Positions 1 through 7,161 of a DNA stretch of 7,727 nt are shown here, one piece after another. The translations under genes were made by a program, and so were the position numbers. Below the pieces are notes generated by a model. It ran no database searches, had not been told where the DNA came from, and saw only the letters and a list, made by a program, of their open reading frames with translations. Position 1 is the first letter of the stretch; each line of letters starts with the position of its first letter. Source of the DNA: Planctomycetaceae bacterium (GTDB lineage Bacteria; Planctomycetota; Planctomycetia; Pirellulales; Pirellulaceae); assembly GCA_003506095.1 (NCBI GenBank), contig DNWZ01000464.1, positions 4,422 through 12,148 on the forward strand, written 5' to 3'.

Positions 1-1
1 C

Positions 2-544
2 GCCGGCGTTCGTGGGTTTCGCATCCATCCCGCGACTCAATCGGTCGATGCTTGGATCGGTTCGCCGGGCATGGCGACGATGTGGAAAGCGGCAGCCGAT
101 CAAGACTTGGCGGTCTGTCCGCTGATCAATCCCGAAGCGTTGCCGTTGATCGAAAAAATGTGCCAAAAGTATCCGAAAACGCGAGTCGTCATCGACCACT
201 TCGCCCGGATTGGTGTCGATGGCAAGATTCGCGATGAACAAGTGGAATCGCTGTGTCGATTGGCAAAACATCCTAACACCTATGTTAAAACGTCTGCCTT
301 CTATGCACTGGGAAAGAAGCGAGCACCTTATACCGACCTGGGACCCATGATTCGTAAAGTCCGCGATGCGTTCGGAGCCGAACGACTGATGTGGGCCAGC
401 GATTGTCCCTATCAAGTCGATCCGGGGCACAGCTATGAACCCGCGATTGCACTGGTTCGCGATGGACTCGATTTCCTTTCGCCCCAGGAACGACAATGGA
501 TGCTGGCCGGCACGGCAGAGAAGGTATTTTTCAAAGGCCTATGA
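2..544 (+). CDS. Amidohydrolase-2 family metal-dependent hydrolase, C-terminal part (5' end outside window)
   Basis: The frame is open from the first bases of the window, so the start lies upstream. About 180 residues remain, roughly the last half to two thirds of a family that usually runs 280-350 residues. The fold expected is the TIM barrel of the amidohydrolase-2 family (2-pyrone-4,6-dicarboxylate hydrolase and related decarboxylases or lactonases). Visible signatures are GFRIHP near the start, the strand VVIDHFARIG with the metal-site histidine at 197-199, the strand YVKTSAFYAL, and LMWASDCPYQ with the conserved barrel-end aspartate at 401-403. It lacks a signal peptide in the visible part, but the N-terminus is missing. 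The substrate cannot be told from the sequence; these enzymes act on lactones, aromatic acids or sugar acids. The stop is TGA at 542-544, and the next gene converges on it 15 bp away, leaving no room for a private terminator. Family call is firm; specific function unknown. Confidence 0.9.
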   Translation, partial: AGVRGFRIHPATQSVDAWIGSPGMATMWKAAADQDLAVCPLINPEALPLIEKMCQKYPKTRVVIDHFARIGVDGKIRDEQVESLCRLAKHPNTYVKTSAFYALGKKRAPYTDLGPMIRKVRDAFGAERLMWASDCPYQVDPGHSYEPAIALVRDGLDFLSPQERQWMLAGTAEKVFFKGL

Positions 545-559
545 TCCGCTAAGCGTTGA

Positions 560-1600
560 TCAATTTCCCACATACCGAGCATGGATCGACTTCGCTCGAC
601 CAACATCATTCGTCCCATCAATCAGAGTCCGCCCGTCACGAAATACGGTAATCGTAAGCTCCTCTGGCAAAGTTAGCCGAATAAAAAACTTTGTCGTTTG
701 AACCGTGCCGAGGTCGTGCCAAGATCGGGCCAGCGTTATAAGATCGGCCGTACGACCTGCCGGAGCACCGATCTGAACGGAATCTCGGCCACATAAGATT
801 TTTGTGCTGTCACTGGCATGGCCATCCGTGGCATCCAAGAAAGTCAACTCGCCGCGTCCACAAGCGAGACACGATGCCGACAGCGCCTCGGGGATCGCGA
901 TCTCGCGACTGCGGTTGTGCCAAAAGTCGAGCGACCAGACGCCCGTGCGGATCGCGTCGCGATTGCCCGTGATCCATTTGATCGCTTCGGTCGCCTGCAA
1001 GCTGGCCACTGCGTGCGTCGCTGAGCCGAGCACTCCGGCCGTGTCGCAAGTCGCGATCGCGGATGCCGGCGGCGGCTCGGGCACCAAGCAGCGGAAGCAA
1101 GGTTTGCCCAAACCTGTAAAGAACATCACTTGGCCAGTCGTGCCGACGCACCCGCCGTGGACCCAAGGGATTTGATACCGCAGCGAAAAATCGTTCAACA
1201 GAAAACGGACGTTGAAGTTGTCGGTCGCATCGATCACCAAATCGATCTCGGCCAAAACGGTGGTGATGTTGTTTGCGTTAACATCAGTCACCATCGGCTG
1301 ATAGTCCACCGACGAGTTCGCTTGGCTCAATCGCTCCGCGGCGACTTCCGCCTTGGCTCTGCCAGCCGCAGCATCGCTTTCGTAATACAATGATTGACGC
1401 TGCAAATTGGTCCATTCCACAACGTCACGATCGATCAATCGCAGCGCACCGACTCCGGCGCGGGCCAAAATATCCGCCGCAACGGTTCCTAACGCCCCGC
1501 ACCCCAGCACCGCAACGCGGCTCTGTCGGATACGATCTTGCCCTGGTTGGCCGATCCCAGGCAGCCGGGTTTGGCGGTCATAACGCGAAAGCGATTGCAT
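560..1600 (-). CDS. ThiF/MoeB/HesA family E1-like adenylyltransferase
   Basis: A 346-residue protein that should adenylate the C-terminal Gly-Gly of a ubiquitin-like sulfur carrier (ThiS for thiamine thiazole, MoaD for molybdopterin) in the cytoplasm. Visible from the chosen ATG: the family opening RYDRQ (6-10), a Rossmann loop GCGALG (33-38), acidic nucleotide-site residues around IDRD (56-59), NLQRQ (65-69) with its conserved arginine, Lys83, and DATDN (124-128) with the catalytic-type Asp127. Two CxxC pairs (Cys168/171 and Cys244/247) would bind the structural zinc, and CDTAGVLG follows the first pair (Cys185). The last 80-90 residues carry CGRDSVQI and end in a fold seen in Bacillus-type ThiF proteins rather than a rhodanese domain. 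The start is ambiguous: a TTG at 1633 would add 11 residues but overlap epmA, and the ATG at 1600 places RYDRQ where the family usually has it. No Shine-Dalgarno is evident. ThiF and MoeB cannot be separated here because no thi or moa gene is adjacent. Confidence 0.92.
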   Translation of the reverse strand: MQSLSRYDRQTRLPGIGQPGQDRIRQSRVAVLGCGALGTVAADILARAGVGALRLIDRDVVEWTNLQRQSLYYESDAAAGRAKAEVAAERLSQANSSVDYQPMVTDVNANNITTVLAEIDLVIDATDNFNVRFLLNDFSLRYQIPWVHGGCVGTTGQVMFFTGLGKPCFRCLVPEPPPASAIATCDTAGVLGSATHAVASLQATEAIKWITGNRDAIRTGVWSLDFWHNRSREIAIPEALSASCLACGRGELTFLDATDGHASDSTKILCGRDSVQIGAPAGRTADLITLARSWHDLGTVQTTKFFIRLTLPEELTITVFRDGRTLIDGTNDVGRAKSIHARYVGN

Positions 1601-1624
1601 CAACGGGACACTCAATAAACGAAC

Positions 1625-2611
1625 ATGAATCAAACCACCGACAGCTTAACCCATCGCGACATTGTTGGCATGGTCACCACGCGAGCGAACCTGTTGCGCC
1701 AGGCCCGACGATTCTTTGATGACATCGGATTCACCGAAGTGCAACCGCCTTGTCTGTCGCGAGACCAAGTCGTCGACGCCCACATCGATCCGGTCGAAGT
1801 CGCCGGCAGTGCCTTGTTGTTGCCGCACGGTATAGCGGCATCAACCTATTATTTGCAAACTTCACCCGAGTTTGCGATGAAACGATTGATCGCGATGGGG
1901 TGTGGTTCGATCTACGCGATCGTGCCTGTGTTTCGCGCTGGCGAACGATCCGACCGGCACAATATCGAGTTTACGATGTTGGAATGGTACGACGTCGGCG
2001 GATCGATGCAAACCGTCGTTGAACAGACCATCTCACTCGTCACACAACTGCTCGGGATTCCACGTCCCGAAGTGGTCACTTACCGGCAACTCTTTCGTCA
2101 ATCGCTCGGGTTCGATCCGATTGACGAGCCGCTCGACACGTTGCACGACGCGGTCGCAACCGTCGACGCTCATTTGGCTGCTGGGATGCGAGACCAGCGA
2201 GACGAAATGTTGGATGTTTTGATGACCGAAGTGATCGAACCGATGGTCGGCGCGCGAAGCCTGGTGATCCAAAACTATCCGCTCACGCAAGCGGCCCTTG
2301 CACGCCAGAGCGATGATGATCCGCAAACGGCCGAGCGGTTCGAGTGGATGATCCAGGGGCTAGAGATCGCCAACGGATATGGTGAACTGCTCGACGCCGA
2401 CGAGTTATCGAAACGCAATACGCAAAGCAATCAAAAGCGAATCGCGACAGGACGAAAACCGTTGCCGGAAACCAGCCAATTGATCGACGCGATGCGATCC
2501 GGCATGCCAGCTTGCAGCGGCGTAGCGTTGGGACTGGACCGACTTGTCATGTTGGCGATTGGCACACGCAACATCGCTGATGTGTTACCGTTTCCGATCG
2601 AGATCGCATGA
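1625..2611 (+). CDS. epmA: Elongation factor P--(R)-beta-lysine ligase EpmA (PoxA/GenX)
   Basis: A 328-residue class II aminoacyl-tRNA-synthetase-like enzyme without an anticodon-binding domain, close to the 325 residues of the E. coli protein. It activates (R)-beta-lysine with ATP and attaches it to a conserved lysine of elongation factor P, which eases ribosome stalling at proline runs. Motif 1 lies around GFTEVQPP (35-42). Substrate-site QTSPEFAMKRL is at 78-88. Motif 2 is FRAGERS (103-109) followed by HNIEFTMLEWY (112-122). GLEIANGYGEL (245-255) supplies the acidic and Asn residues of the active site, and motif 3 is GVALGLDRL (299-307). Ala301 sits where LysRS has glycine, the position (Ala298 in E. 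coli) linked to preference for beta-lysine over alpha-lysine. This argues for EpmA and against a truncated LysS. The start ATG at 1625 is followed by a plausible N-terminus; no clear ribosome-binding site is seen. The gene is divergent from the E1-like gene with 24 bp between. efp and epmB are not in this window. Confidence 0.95.
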   Translation: MNQTTDSLTHRDIVGMVTTRANLLRQARRFFDDIGFTEVQPPCLSRDQVVDAHIDPVEVAGSALLLPHGIAASTYYLQTSPEFAMKRLIAMGCGSIYAIVPVFRAGERSDRHNIEFTMLEWYDVGGSMQTVVEQTISLVTQLLGIPRPEVVTYRQLFRQSLGFDPIDEPLDTLHDAVATVDAHLAAGMRDQRDEMLDVLMTEVIEPMVGARSLVIQNYPLTQAALARQSDDDPQTAERFEWMIQGLEIANGYGELLDADELSKRNTQSNQKRIATGRKPLPETSQLIDAMRSGMPACSGVALGLDRLVMLAIGTRNIADVLPFPIEIA

Positions 2612-2631
2612 GCGACCGCCAGTCGCCGTTT
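2612..2631 (+). terminator. Weak candidate intrinsic terminator after epmA
   Basis: Immediately after the epmA stop, GCGAC (2612-2616) can pair with GTCGC (2622-2626) across a five-base loop, followed by CGTTTTCG. The stem is only 5 bp and the T-run only four, so this is at the lower edge of what works as a Rho-independent terminator. Confidence 0.25.
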
Positions 2632-2731
2632 TCGTAACGCGTGGGGATGGCGTTTGGACGCAAAACATCCTCACATCAACCCGAGATTTGATCGACCACT
2701 GTGTACTTCGGTCGGCTTCGTGTCTGAAAAG

Positions 2732-3067
2732 TTAACTTATCGTGTCAACGGTGAAATCGTCCAGCCGACGGCTGAATCGATCTGCGAAACACCTCAATTG
2801 TTGCTGGACTGTCCTCAATAGCGCAACGCGATCTCAATCGGCGGCCGCCATGCAGTGGACGCATTTGCCTACCCGCAATACAGGTGTCGTCAGTACGAGG
2901 CCACGCTTCGCAATGTTTTGCACAGCAAAGTGCAGGTGCGCTGAGGTGCCGATCGGGGCATACAACTTAATCCCCTCGATCGCAAATTCGTCGATCGCTC
3001 GCCAGCCACGAACGGTGCTGTGGAATTGCCCACGAACCTGGCCCTGTACGTTAGATAGAAGTTTGAT
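2732..3067 (-). pseudogene. Possible decayed gene or repeat-borne reading frame, function unknown
   Basis: On the minus strand one frame stays open from just after a TAA (3068-3070) to a TAA at 2732-2734, interrupted only by a TGA at 2834-2836. The first part (77 codons) has protein-like content and codon choice similar to the neighbouring genes, with segments such as GWRAIDEFAIEGIKLYAP, HLHFAVQNIAKRGL and a CxxC in GKCVHCMAAAD just before the stop. The second part reads on as RVALLRTVQQQLRCF and RRLDDFT. No ATG start is present at the upstream end; the only early candidate is a TTG within IKLYAP. I do not recognise the family. It may be a relict of a small protein gene, part of an interspersed repeat, or a chance open frame in GC-moderate DNA. 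Confidence 0.25.
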
Positions 3068-3130
3068 TTATCAATTTGTCCCTTGTCCGCTCTTTTCCAG
3101 ATAGTGCCTGTCCGGAGCTCTAAATTGCCT

Positions 3131-3201
3131 CGCCCCATGGGGCCGGTGTTGATCATCAACCCACGGAGTCAAGCTCCCGTGGTGTTGCTAGTAGGGGCCG
3201 G
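3131..3201. repeat. Cluster of imperfect inverted and direct repeats
   Basis: Within 70 bp there is a perfect palindrome CCCCATGGGG (about 3133-3142), then GTTGAT-C-ATCAAC, then an imperfect hairpin at 3157-3187. In the hairpin, CAAC and CCACGG and AG pair with CT, CCGTGG and GTTG around the loop TCAAG, giving about 12 pairs with two single-base bulges. GGGGCCGG occurs at 3139-3146 and again at 3194-3201, and GGTGTTG at 3145-3151 and 3181-3187. No T-run follows the hairpin, so it is not a standard terminator. It could be an extragenic repeat element or a structured RNA segment. Confidence 0.35.
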
Positions 3202-3312
3202 AAAACGTGTCCGCCACCCTTTCGAAAATCGACACGCTTTCGGGAATCCGAAAAACGTTTGGAAGTATCGGTTCCCAGTCGATTTAGGCCTTGTGCGACC
3301 GGCAGCGCCATG

Positions 3313-3344
3313 TTGGACCAATTCAGGTTATCTTGGAGCTCCAA
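3313..3344. promoter_or_regulatory. Paired TTGG...CCAA palindromes upstream of the DPP IV gene
   Basis: TTGGACCAA (3313-3321) is followed by the perfect 12-base palindrome TTGGAGCTCCAA (3333-3344). Their centres are about 21.5 bp apart, near two helical turns, and they end 43 bp before the ATG at 3388. This arrangement would suit a dimeric regulator, but short palindromes arise by chance and no -10/-35 pair could be assigned here. Confidence 0.2.
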
Positions 3345-3387
3345 CTCCAATCAATGATCCCATCACTTGACGCGTTCCAGGTTCCCC

Positions 3388-5694
3388 ATGATTCGTTCCG
3401 CCATCGTTTTTGCTGTCTTGATCACGTCGCTGACGCGACTGTTCGCTGACCAGCCGGTCGATGAAACCGTTCCTGCGTTGACGATCCAAACGCTTTACCA
3501 TCCAAAAGAGCGCTTCAAGTACGTCGAATCGCCCACTCCACTGACACGCTGGATTACGTCGCAAGACGGCTCGTCGCTGTTGTTGGTCCGTCGCGAGAAA
3601 GGTTGGATGCAGATCGACCCGCAAGCGAAGCGAAGTGATGATATTGAATCGGAAACACTTTGGCCGGGTACCGACATTCTGGTTTCTCAGATTACGTCAT
3701 TGGGCGACATCGACGAGAGGAAAGCTCGCGACATCGTTTCAGGCTGGCTGATGTCGGACAGATCGCTTGACAGGGCGCTGCTGACTATCGGCGGTTCCAT
3801 CGCGATCGCCGGATTTGAACAGAAACCAGAGTGGATCACGCGTCAATCCTCAACTTGGAATGATGCAACGCTCAGCCCCGATGGTCAACAAATAGCGTTT
3901 GTTCAAGATCATGACCTGTATGTAATGAGTATCGAAAATGGGCGATTGACGCGACTGACGGACGACGGTTCGCCAAATCGATTGAACGGTCGACTTGATT
4001 GGGTATATCAAGAAGAAGTTTATGGACGAGGCAACTTTAAAGCGTTCTGGTGGTCAGAAGATTCTCGGTCGATTGCCTTCTTGCGAATTGATACGTCCAA
4101 AGTCCTTTCATTTACTATCACAACCAGCAACGGGCCTCGCGGTGGGACCGTCGTTGAGCGTTATCCGAAAGCCGGTGATCCTAATCCGTCAGCGGAATTA
4201 TGGGTGGCGACGTTTGGGCAATCATCCGATGATTCCGTATCGCTGAAGCCTGTGTTCATGCCATCGATCAATGACGCCGACGACGACTCGTTGATTGTTC
4301 GCGTCGGCTGGCGTCCTGGCACAAATGAAGTGGTGTTTGCGCATGCCAGTCGAGTGCAAGATGAGTTGACTCTTTGGCGTTATGATGTCTCCGGAAACTC
4401 ACCCCCCACTGCGATTGTAAAAGAAAGCTCTCAACAATGGTTGGAAGTTTTGGGTTTACCACATTGGTTGCCAAGCGGCGATTTCTTATGGCTCAGCGAT
4501 TTACCATCGGGGCGGCGGCGTGTTTGGCGGATCAGCGAAGATGGCAGTCGGCGAGTGCCATTGACACCAGAAAACTTTGACGTTCGAGAATTGGTCGCTA
4601 TCGACAGGGATAAAATGATCGGCTGGGTCACGGGTGACTTGGGGCGTGGCACAGTCGGCCAACACCTCTATCAAATCTCGCTCGTTGCGGCCACGACGGG
4701 CGACGAAACGCTTCACCAAGTTACCAGCGATCTGCCTTGGCATGCGGTCTCGCTCAGCGACGACCACCGGTGGATTGTCGATCGAGCTAGTTCGTTGACT
4801 GTGCCAACAGTCATGTCGCTGGCGGCACTCGAATCAATCCAAGTGCCCGAGCCAGTCGCACCGATGCGATTACACAGTGAAACGTTGCGGTTTCCTGGCA
4901 ATCCGATCGATCCGGTTTGGGCAAGCGTGAAAACACCCGATGGCCTGGAGTTGCCTGGGTATGTCTTCCCGCCTATCGGATACGGTAGTTCCATTACCAA
5001 ACAAGCAGGCGATCCGCAGAAGTTTCCCGTGCTGATCGAGGTTTACGGCGGCCCGCTGGCTCCGACCGTGCGCGACTCTTGGTCCTCAACACGTTACTTG
5101 TTTCATCAGTTTCTGGCCGCAGAGGGTATTGGTGTGATGGTGGTCGACAATCGATCCAGCGGCGGACGCGGACTGGCCGATGCATGGTCGATCCATCGCC
5201 GCGTCGGAGAATTGGAAACGAACGACATGGTCGCGGCCACTGAGTGGCTGAAATCACAACCATGGGTTGACAGCGATCGAATCGGAATCCGCGGCTGGAG
5301 CTTCGGTGGATTTCTTGCATTGCATGCGATGACCCACAGTAAAGCGTTTGCGGTCGGTGTCGCTGGCGGCAGTGTAACCGATTGGCAGAACTATGATTCG
5401 ATCTACACCGAGCGTTTCATGGGTTTACCATCGGATAATCAGGCGGGTTATGCTTCAACCAGTCCGCTAAGGGCGGCGAGCCAATTGCATGGTCGCGTCT
5501 TGTTGCTGCACGGCGAAGTGGACGACAATGTACACTTGTCGAACACGTTGCAGATGGCCGAAGCATTGCAAAATGCTGGAAAAATGTTTGATATGATGAT
5601 CTATCCCGGTTCTGCGCACGGTATCCGTTTCGGCATGCCAACTTACCACTTGATGGCAACGACTTGGGAATTTCTCAAGCGTGAACTGAAATAG
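3388..5694 (+). CDS. Secreted dipeptidyl peptidase IV family serine peptidase (S9B)
   Basis: A 768-residue exopeptidase that should remove N-terminal dipeptides, typically Xaa-Pro or Xaa-Ala, from peptides outside the cytoplasm. Residues 1-20 form a signal peptide: MIRS, a hydrophobic core and a cleavage site at LFA-DQ with no lipobox cysteine. A beta-propeller region (about 40-480) contains DWVYQEEVYGRG, whose Glu209-Glu210 match the pair that anchors the substrate amino terminus in human DPP IV, followed by FWWSEDSRSIAFLR. The C-terminal alpha/beta hydrolase domain has EVYGGP (Tyr553, oxyanion-type), GWSFGG with nucleophile Ser638, the family block YDSIYTERFMGLP, GEVDDNVH with Asp712 (or less likely Asp713), and GSAHG with His744, so the triad is intact. 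Length matches the family (about 700-770). An upstream TTG at 3367 would add seven residues before the signal peptide; the ATG fits export better. Only a weak AGG lies before it. The downstream M20 gene follows after 131 bp. Confidence 0.95.
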   Translation: MIRSAIVFAVLITSLTRLFADQPVDETVPALTIQTLYHPKERFKYVESPTPLTRWITSQDGSSLLLVRREKGWMQIDPQAKRSDDIESETLWPGTDILVSQITSLGDIDERKARDIVSGWLMSDRSLDRALLTIGGSIAIAGFEQKPEWITRQSSTWNDATLSPDGQQIAFVQDHDLYVMSIENGRLTRLTDDGSPNRLNGRLDWVYQEEVYGRGNFKAFWWSEDSRSIAFLRIDTSKVLSFTITTSNGPRGGTVVERYPKAGDPNPSAELWVATFGQSSDDSVSLKPVFMPSINDADDDSLIVRVGWRPGTNEVVFAHASRVQDELTLWRYDVSGNSPPTAIVKESSQQWLEVLGLPHWLPSGDFLWLSDLPSGRRRVWRISEDGSRRVPLTPENFDVRELVAIDRDKMIGWVTGDLGRGTVGQHLYQISLVAATTGDETLHQVTSDLPWHAVSLSDDHRWIVDRASSLTVPTVMSLAALESIQVPEPVAPMRLHSETLRFPGNPIDPVWASVKTPDGLELPGYVFPPIGYGSSITKQAGDPQKFPVLIEVYGGPLAPTVRDSWSSTRYLFHQFLAAEGIGVMVVDNRSSGGRGLADAWSIHRRVGELETNDMVAATEWLKSQPWVDSDRIGIRGWSFGGFLALHAMTHSKAFAVGVAGGSVTDWQNYDSIYTERFMGLPSDNQAGYASTSPLRAASQLHGRVLLLHGEVDDNVHLSNTLQMAEALQNAGKMFDMMIYPGSAHGIRFGMPTYHLMATTWEFLKRELK

Positions 5695-5731
5695 AATTGA
5701 CTTCTTACCAGGTTTCTCATCACGCCCAATC

Positions 5732-5740
5732 TGATAAAAT
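5732..5740 (+). promoter_or_regulatory. Candidate extended -10 promoter for the M20D gene
   Basis: TGATAAAAT matches the extended -10 pattern TGnTATAAT at all but one position. The -35 region about 17 bp upstream (around 5712-5718) is poor, as is common with extended -10 promoters; a TTGACT at 5697-5702 is too far away. Transcription would begin near 5747, giving an untranslated leader of about 80 bases. It lies just after the DPP IV stop codon, which suggests the M20 gene can be transcribed on its own. Confidence 0.35.
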
Positions 5741-5825
5741 GGAAGGCGGTGTTCTGAATCAGCGGGGCATTCAACGTGGCGGTCAAAATCATTGCTCTCA
5801 ATACTCACAATGGAGTGTTTACTTA

Positions 5826-7070
5826 ATGGATGGCACTGCCTCTCGTTCAGCTTCAACGTTGAATTGGGCTGATGAATTGTCGATCGCGATTGACCAACGG
5901 TTTGAGCGAATGTGTGAAGTGCGCAGGCACTTGCACCAGAATCCAGAGCCAAGCGGCCATGAAACCCAGACGACTCGTTACCTTGCTTCTTTGCTGGCAT
6001 CCGAAAACCTAGAACCGAAAATCGTTGGCGGGGGACGTGGTTTGTGGGTCGAATCGAACGGTTCTGTCCAGCCGCGTATTGGCATCCGGGCCGATATCGA
6101 TGCACTGTGGATTCAAGACGAAAAAACGGTTGACTATCGCAGTCGCAAGGAAGGGTTGATGCATGCTTGCGGGCACGACGCACACTCTGCCATTGTCTTT
6201 GGTGCAATCACGACACTGGCAGAACTCGATCGTTTGGGGAAATTGCCATGGCCTGTAGTTTGTCGTGCGATCTTTCAACCCGCCGAAGAGACGAATCAGG
6301 GGGCGATTGAAATGATCAAGGCGGGCGCACTCGTCGGACTGACTGACTTGCTCGGTGTGCACATGGACCCTTCGAGAAAAGTCGGCACTATTGGCGTTCG
6401 CCACGGGGATTTCACGGCCGATTGTCACGAGGTCACAATCGAAATCCACGGGCATGGCGCTCACGCGGCTAGGCCTCACGAAGCCGTCGATCCGATCGCA
6501 ATTGCCGCTCAATTGATCACGTCCATCTATCTGTTTGTGCCTCGCAGCACCGATTCGCAAGATGCGGTCGTCGTTACGTTTGGCAAGATCCACGGCGGCC
6601 ATGCCTCCAATGTGATTCCCGATCACGTGATCTTAAGTGGAACGATGAGAACGCTGGATTCGGAAGTCAGCGCCCGGACGATTCAGCACATTGCTCGTCT
6701 GGCCAGTGGCCTAGCTTCCGCTTCTGGGGCGCGAATCGACATCCAATGGCATTCCGGTCCTCCACCGGTCAAGAACGACGCATCGCTTGTGAATCTGCTG
6801 GCCGAAGCGGGCCGCGTTGTCGTCGGTGCGACTGGTGTTCACCCGATTCGAAGGCCCAGCATGGGCGGGGAAGATTTTGCAAATTATCTATCCCATGTGC
6901 GCGGGGCAATGTTTCGTTTGGGTAGCGCGCCAAGCGATGAAGCGGCCCCGCTTTTGCATAATCCACTGTTCGATATCGATGAGCGTTCGCTTCGAATCGG
7001 GGCGCAGATCCTAGCTCACGCGATCGTCCGCTGGTGTGACCCAAAAGATACGCACTGTATGGCACCTTGA
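5826..7070 (+). CDS. M20D family metallo-amidohydrolase (hippurate/N-acyl amino acid/IAA-amino acid hydrolase type)
   Basis: A 414-residue di-metal amidohydrolase predicted to act in the cytoplasm, cleaving the amide bond of N-acyl amino acids or similar conjugates; exact substrate unknown. Family marks in order: RRHLHQNPEPSGHE near the N-terminus, GIRADIDAL, HACGHDAHSA, FQPAEE, GVHMDP, the lid/dimerisation-domain segment HGAHAARPHEAVDP, HGGHASNVIPDH, SMGGEDFANYL and LLHNPLFD. The expected metal ligands Cys115, His117, Glu155, His179 and His378 are all present, as is the general base Glu154, so the enzyme should be active. Length is typical (about 380-440). The start is taken at ATG 5826, with GGAG at 5812-5815 ten bases before it. 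The frame is open upstream to 5697, but that extension has no family character and would overlap the promoter candidate. No signal peptide is seen with either start. Genes before and after are in the same direction, with 131 and 91 bp gaps. Confidence 0.93.
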   Translation: MDGTASRSASTLNWADELSIAIDQRFERMCEVRRHLHQNPEPSGHETQTTRYLASLLASENLEPKIVGGGRGLWVESNGSVQPRIGIRADIDALWIQDEKTVDYRSRKEGLMHACGHDAHSAIVFGAITTLAELDRLGKLPWPVVCRAIFQPAEETNQGAIEMIKAGALVGLTDLLGVHMDPSRKVGTIGVRHGDFTADCHEVTIEIHGHGAHAARPHEAVDPIAIAAQLITSIYLFVPRSTDSQDAVVVTFGKIHGGHASNVIPDHVILSGTMRTLDSEVSARTIQHIARLASGLASASGARIDIQWHSGPPPVKNDASLVNLLAEAGRVVVGATGVHPIRRPSMGGEDFANYLSHVRGAMFRLGSAPSDEAAPLLHNPLFDIDERSLRIGAQILAHAIVRWCDPKDTHCMAP

Positions 7071-7090
7071 TATCGTTTTATCTTGATTGT

Positions 7091-7120
7091 TTGACGTCCC
7101 GCCGCATCTGCTGGAACGAT
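7091..7120 (+). promoter_or_regulatory. Weak candidate promoter for the carboxylate-amine ligase gene
   Basis: TTGACG (7091-7096) matches five of six -35 bases. The best -10 at allowed spacing is AACGAT (7115-7120), 18 bp away and only three of six bases. The 91-bp gap has no terminator for the preceding gene, so read-through transcription is equally plausible. Confidence 0.18.
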
Positions 7121-7161
7121 AGCAGTACTGTCCTTGTCTCTTTTCCAGGAAGTTATGAACC

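Larger units (their letters stand above)
2612..3387. other. 776-bp gap without an intact gene
   Basis: No reading frame here combines a start codon, coding-like composition and a recognisable protein. The plus-strand frame at 2742-3104 is rich in Cys, Trp, Arg and Ser, as shadow frames often are. I see no tRNA fold and no transposase. The gap does contain a minus-strand open frame with one internal stop (2732-3067), a cluster of inverted and direct repeats (3131-3201) and two TTGG...CCAA palindromes just before the peptidase gene; these are listed separately. The length is unusual compared with the 15 to 131-bp spacers elsewhere in the window. Confidence 0.6.

Noticed and set aside
804..1175. 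Plus-strand frame of 123 residues inside the E1-like gene
   Set aside because: It is the complement of the zinc-binding and C-terminal region of the minus-strand protein, with no domain of its own.
1625..2611. Considered as a truncated lysyl-tRNA synthetase
   Set aside because: The N-terminal anticodon-binding domain is absent as in EpmA, the length fits EpmA, and motif 3 has the EpmA-type alanine in GVALGLDR.
2742..3104. Plus-strand 120-residue frame in the large gap
   Set aside because: Rich in Cys, Trp, Arg and Ser with no plausible domain and no ribosome-binding site; the opposite strand looks more coding-like, so this is probably a shadow.
3157..3187. Hairpin considered as a Rho-independent terminator
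   Set aside because: No T-run on either side, and no gene ends nearby on either strand.
3083..3370. Plus-strand 95-residue frame with hydrophobic stretch (VVLLVGAGK) before the peptidase gene
   Set aside because: It runs through the repeat cluster and palindromes, ends just before the DPP IV start and shows no recognisable family; likely chance.
5467..6207. 246-residue minus-strand open frame across the end of the DPP IV gene, the spacer and the M20D gene
   Set aside because: It is antisense to two well-supported enzymes, has shadow-like composition and shows no recognisable domain.
6009..6626. 205-residue minus-strand open frame inside the M20D gene
   Set aside because: The plus strand carries all M20D motifs here; the antisense frame has no family features and mirrors the codon bias of the real gene.
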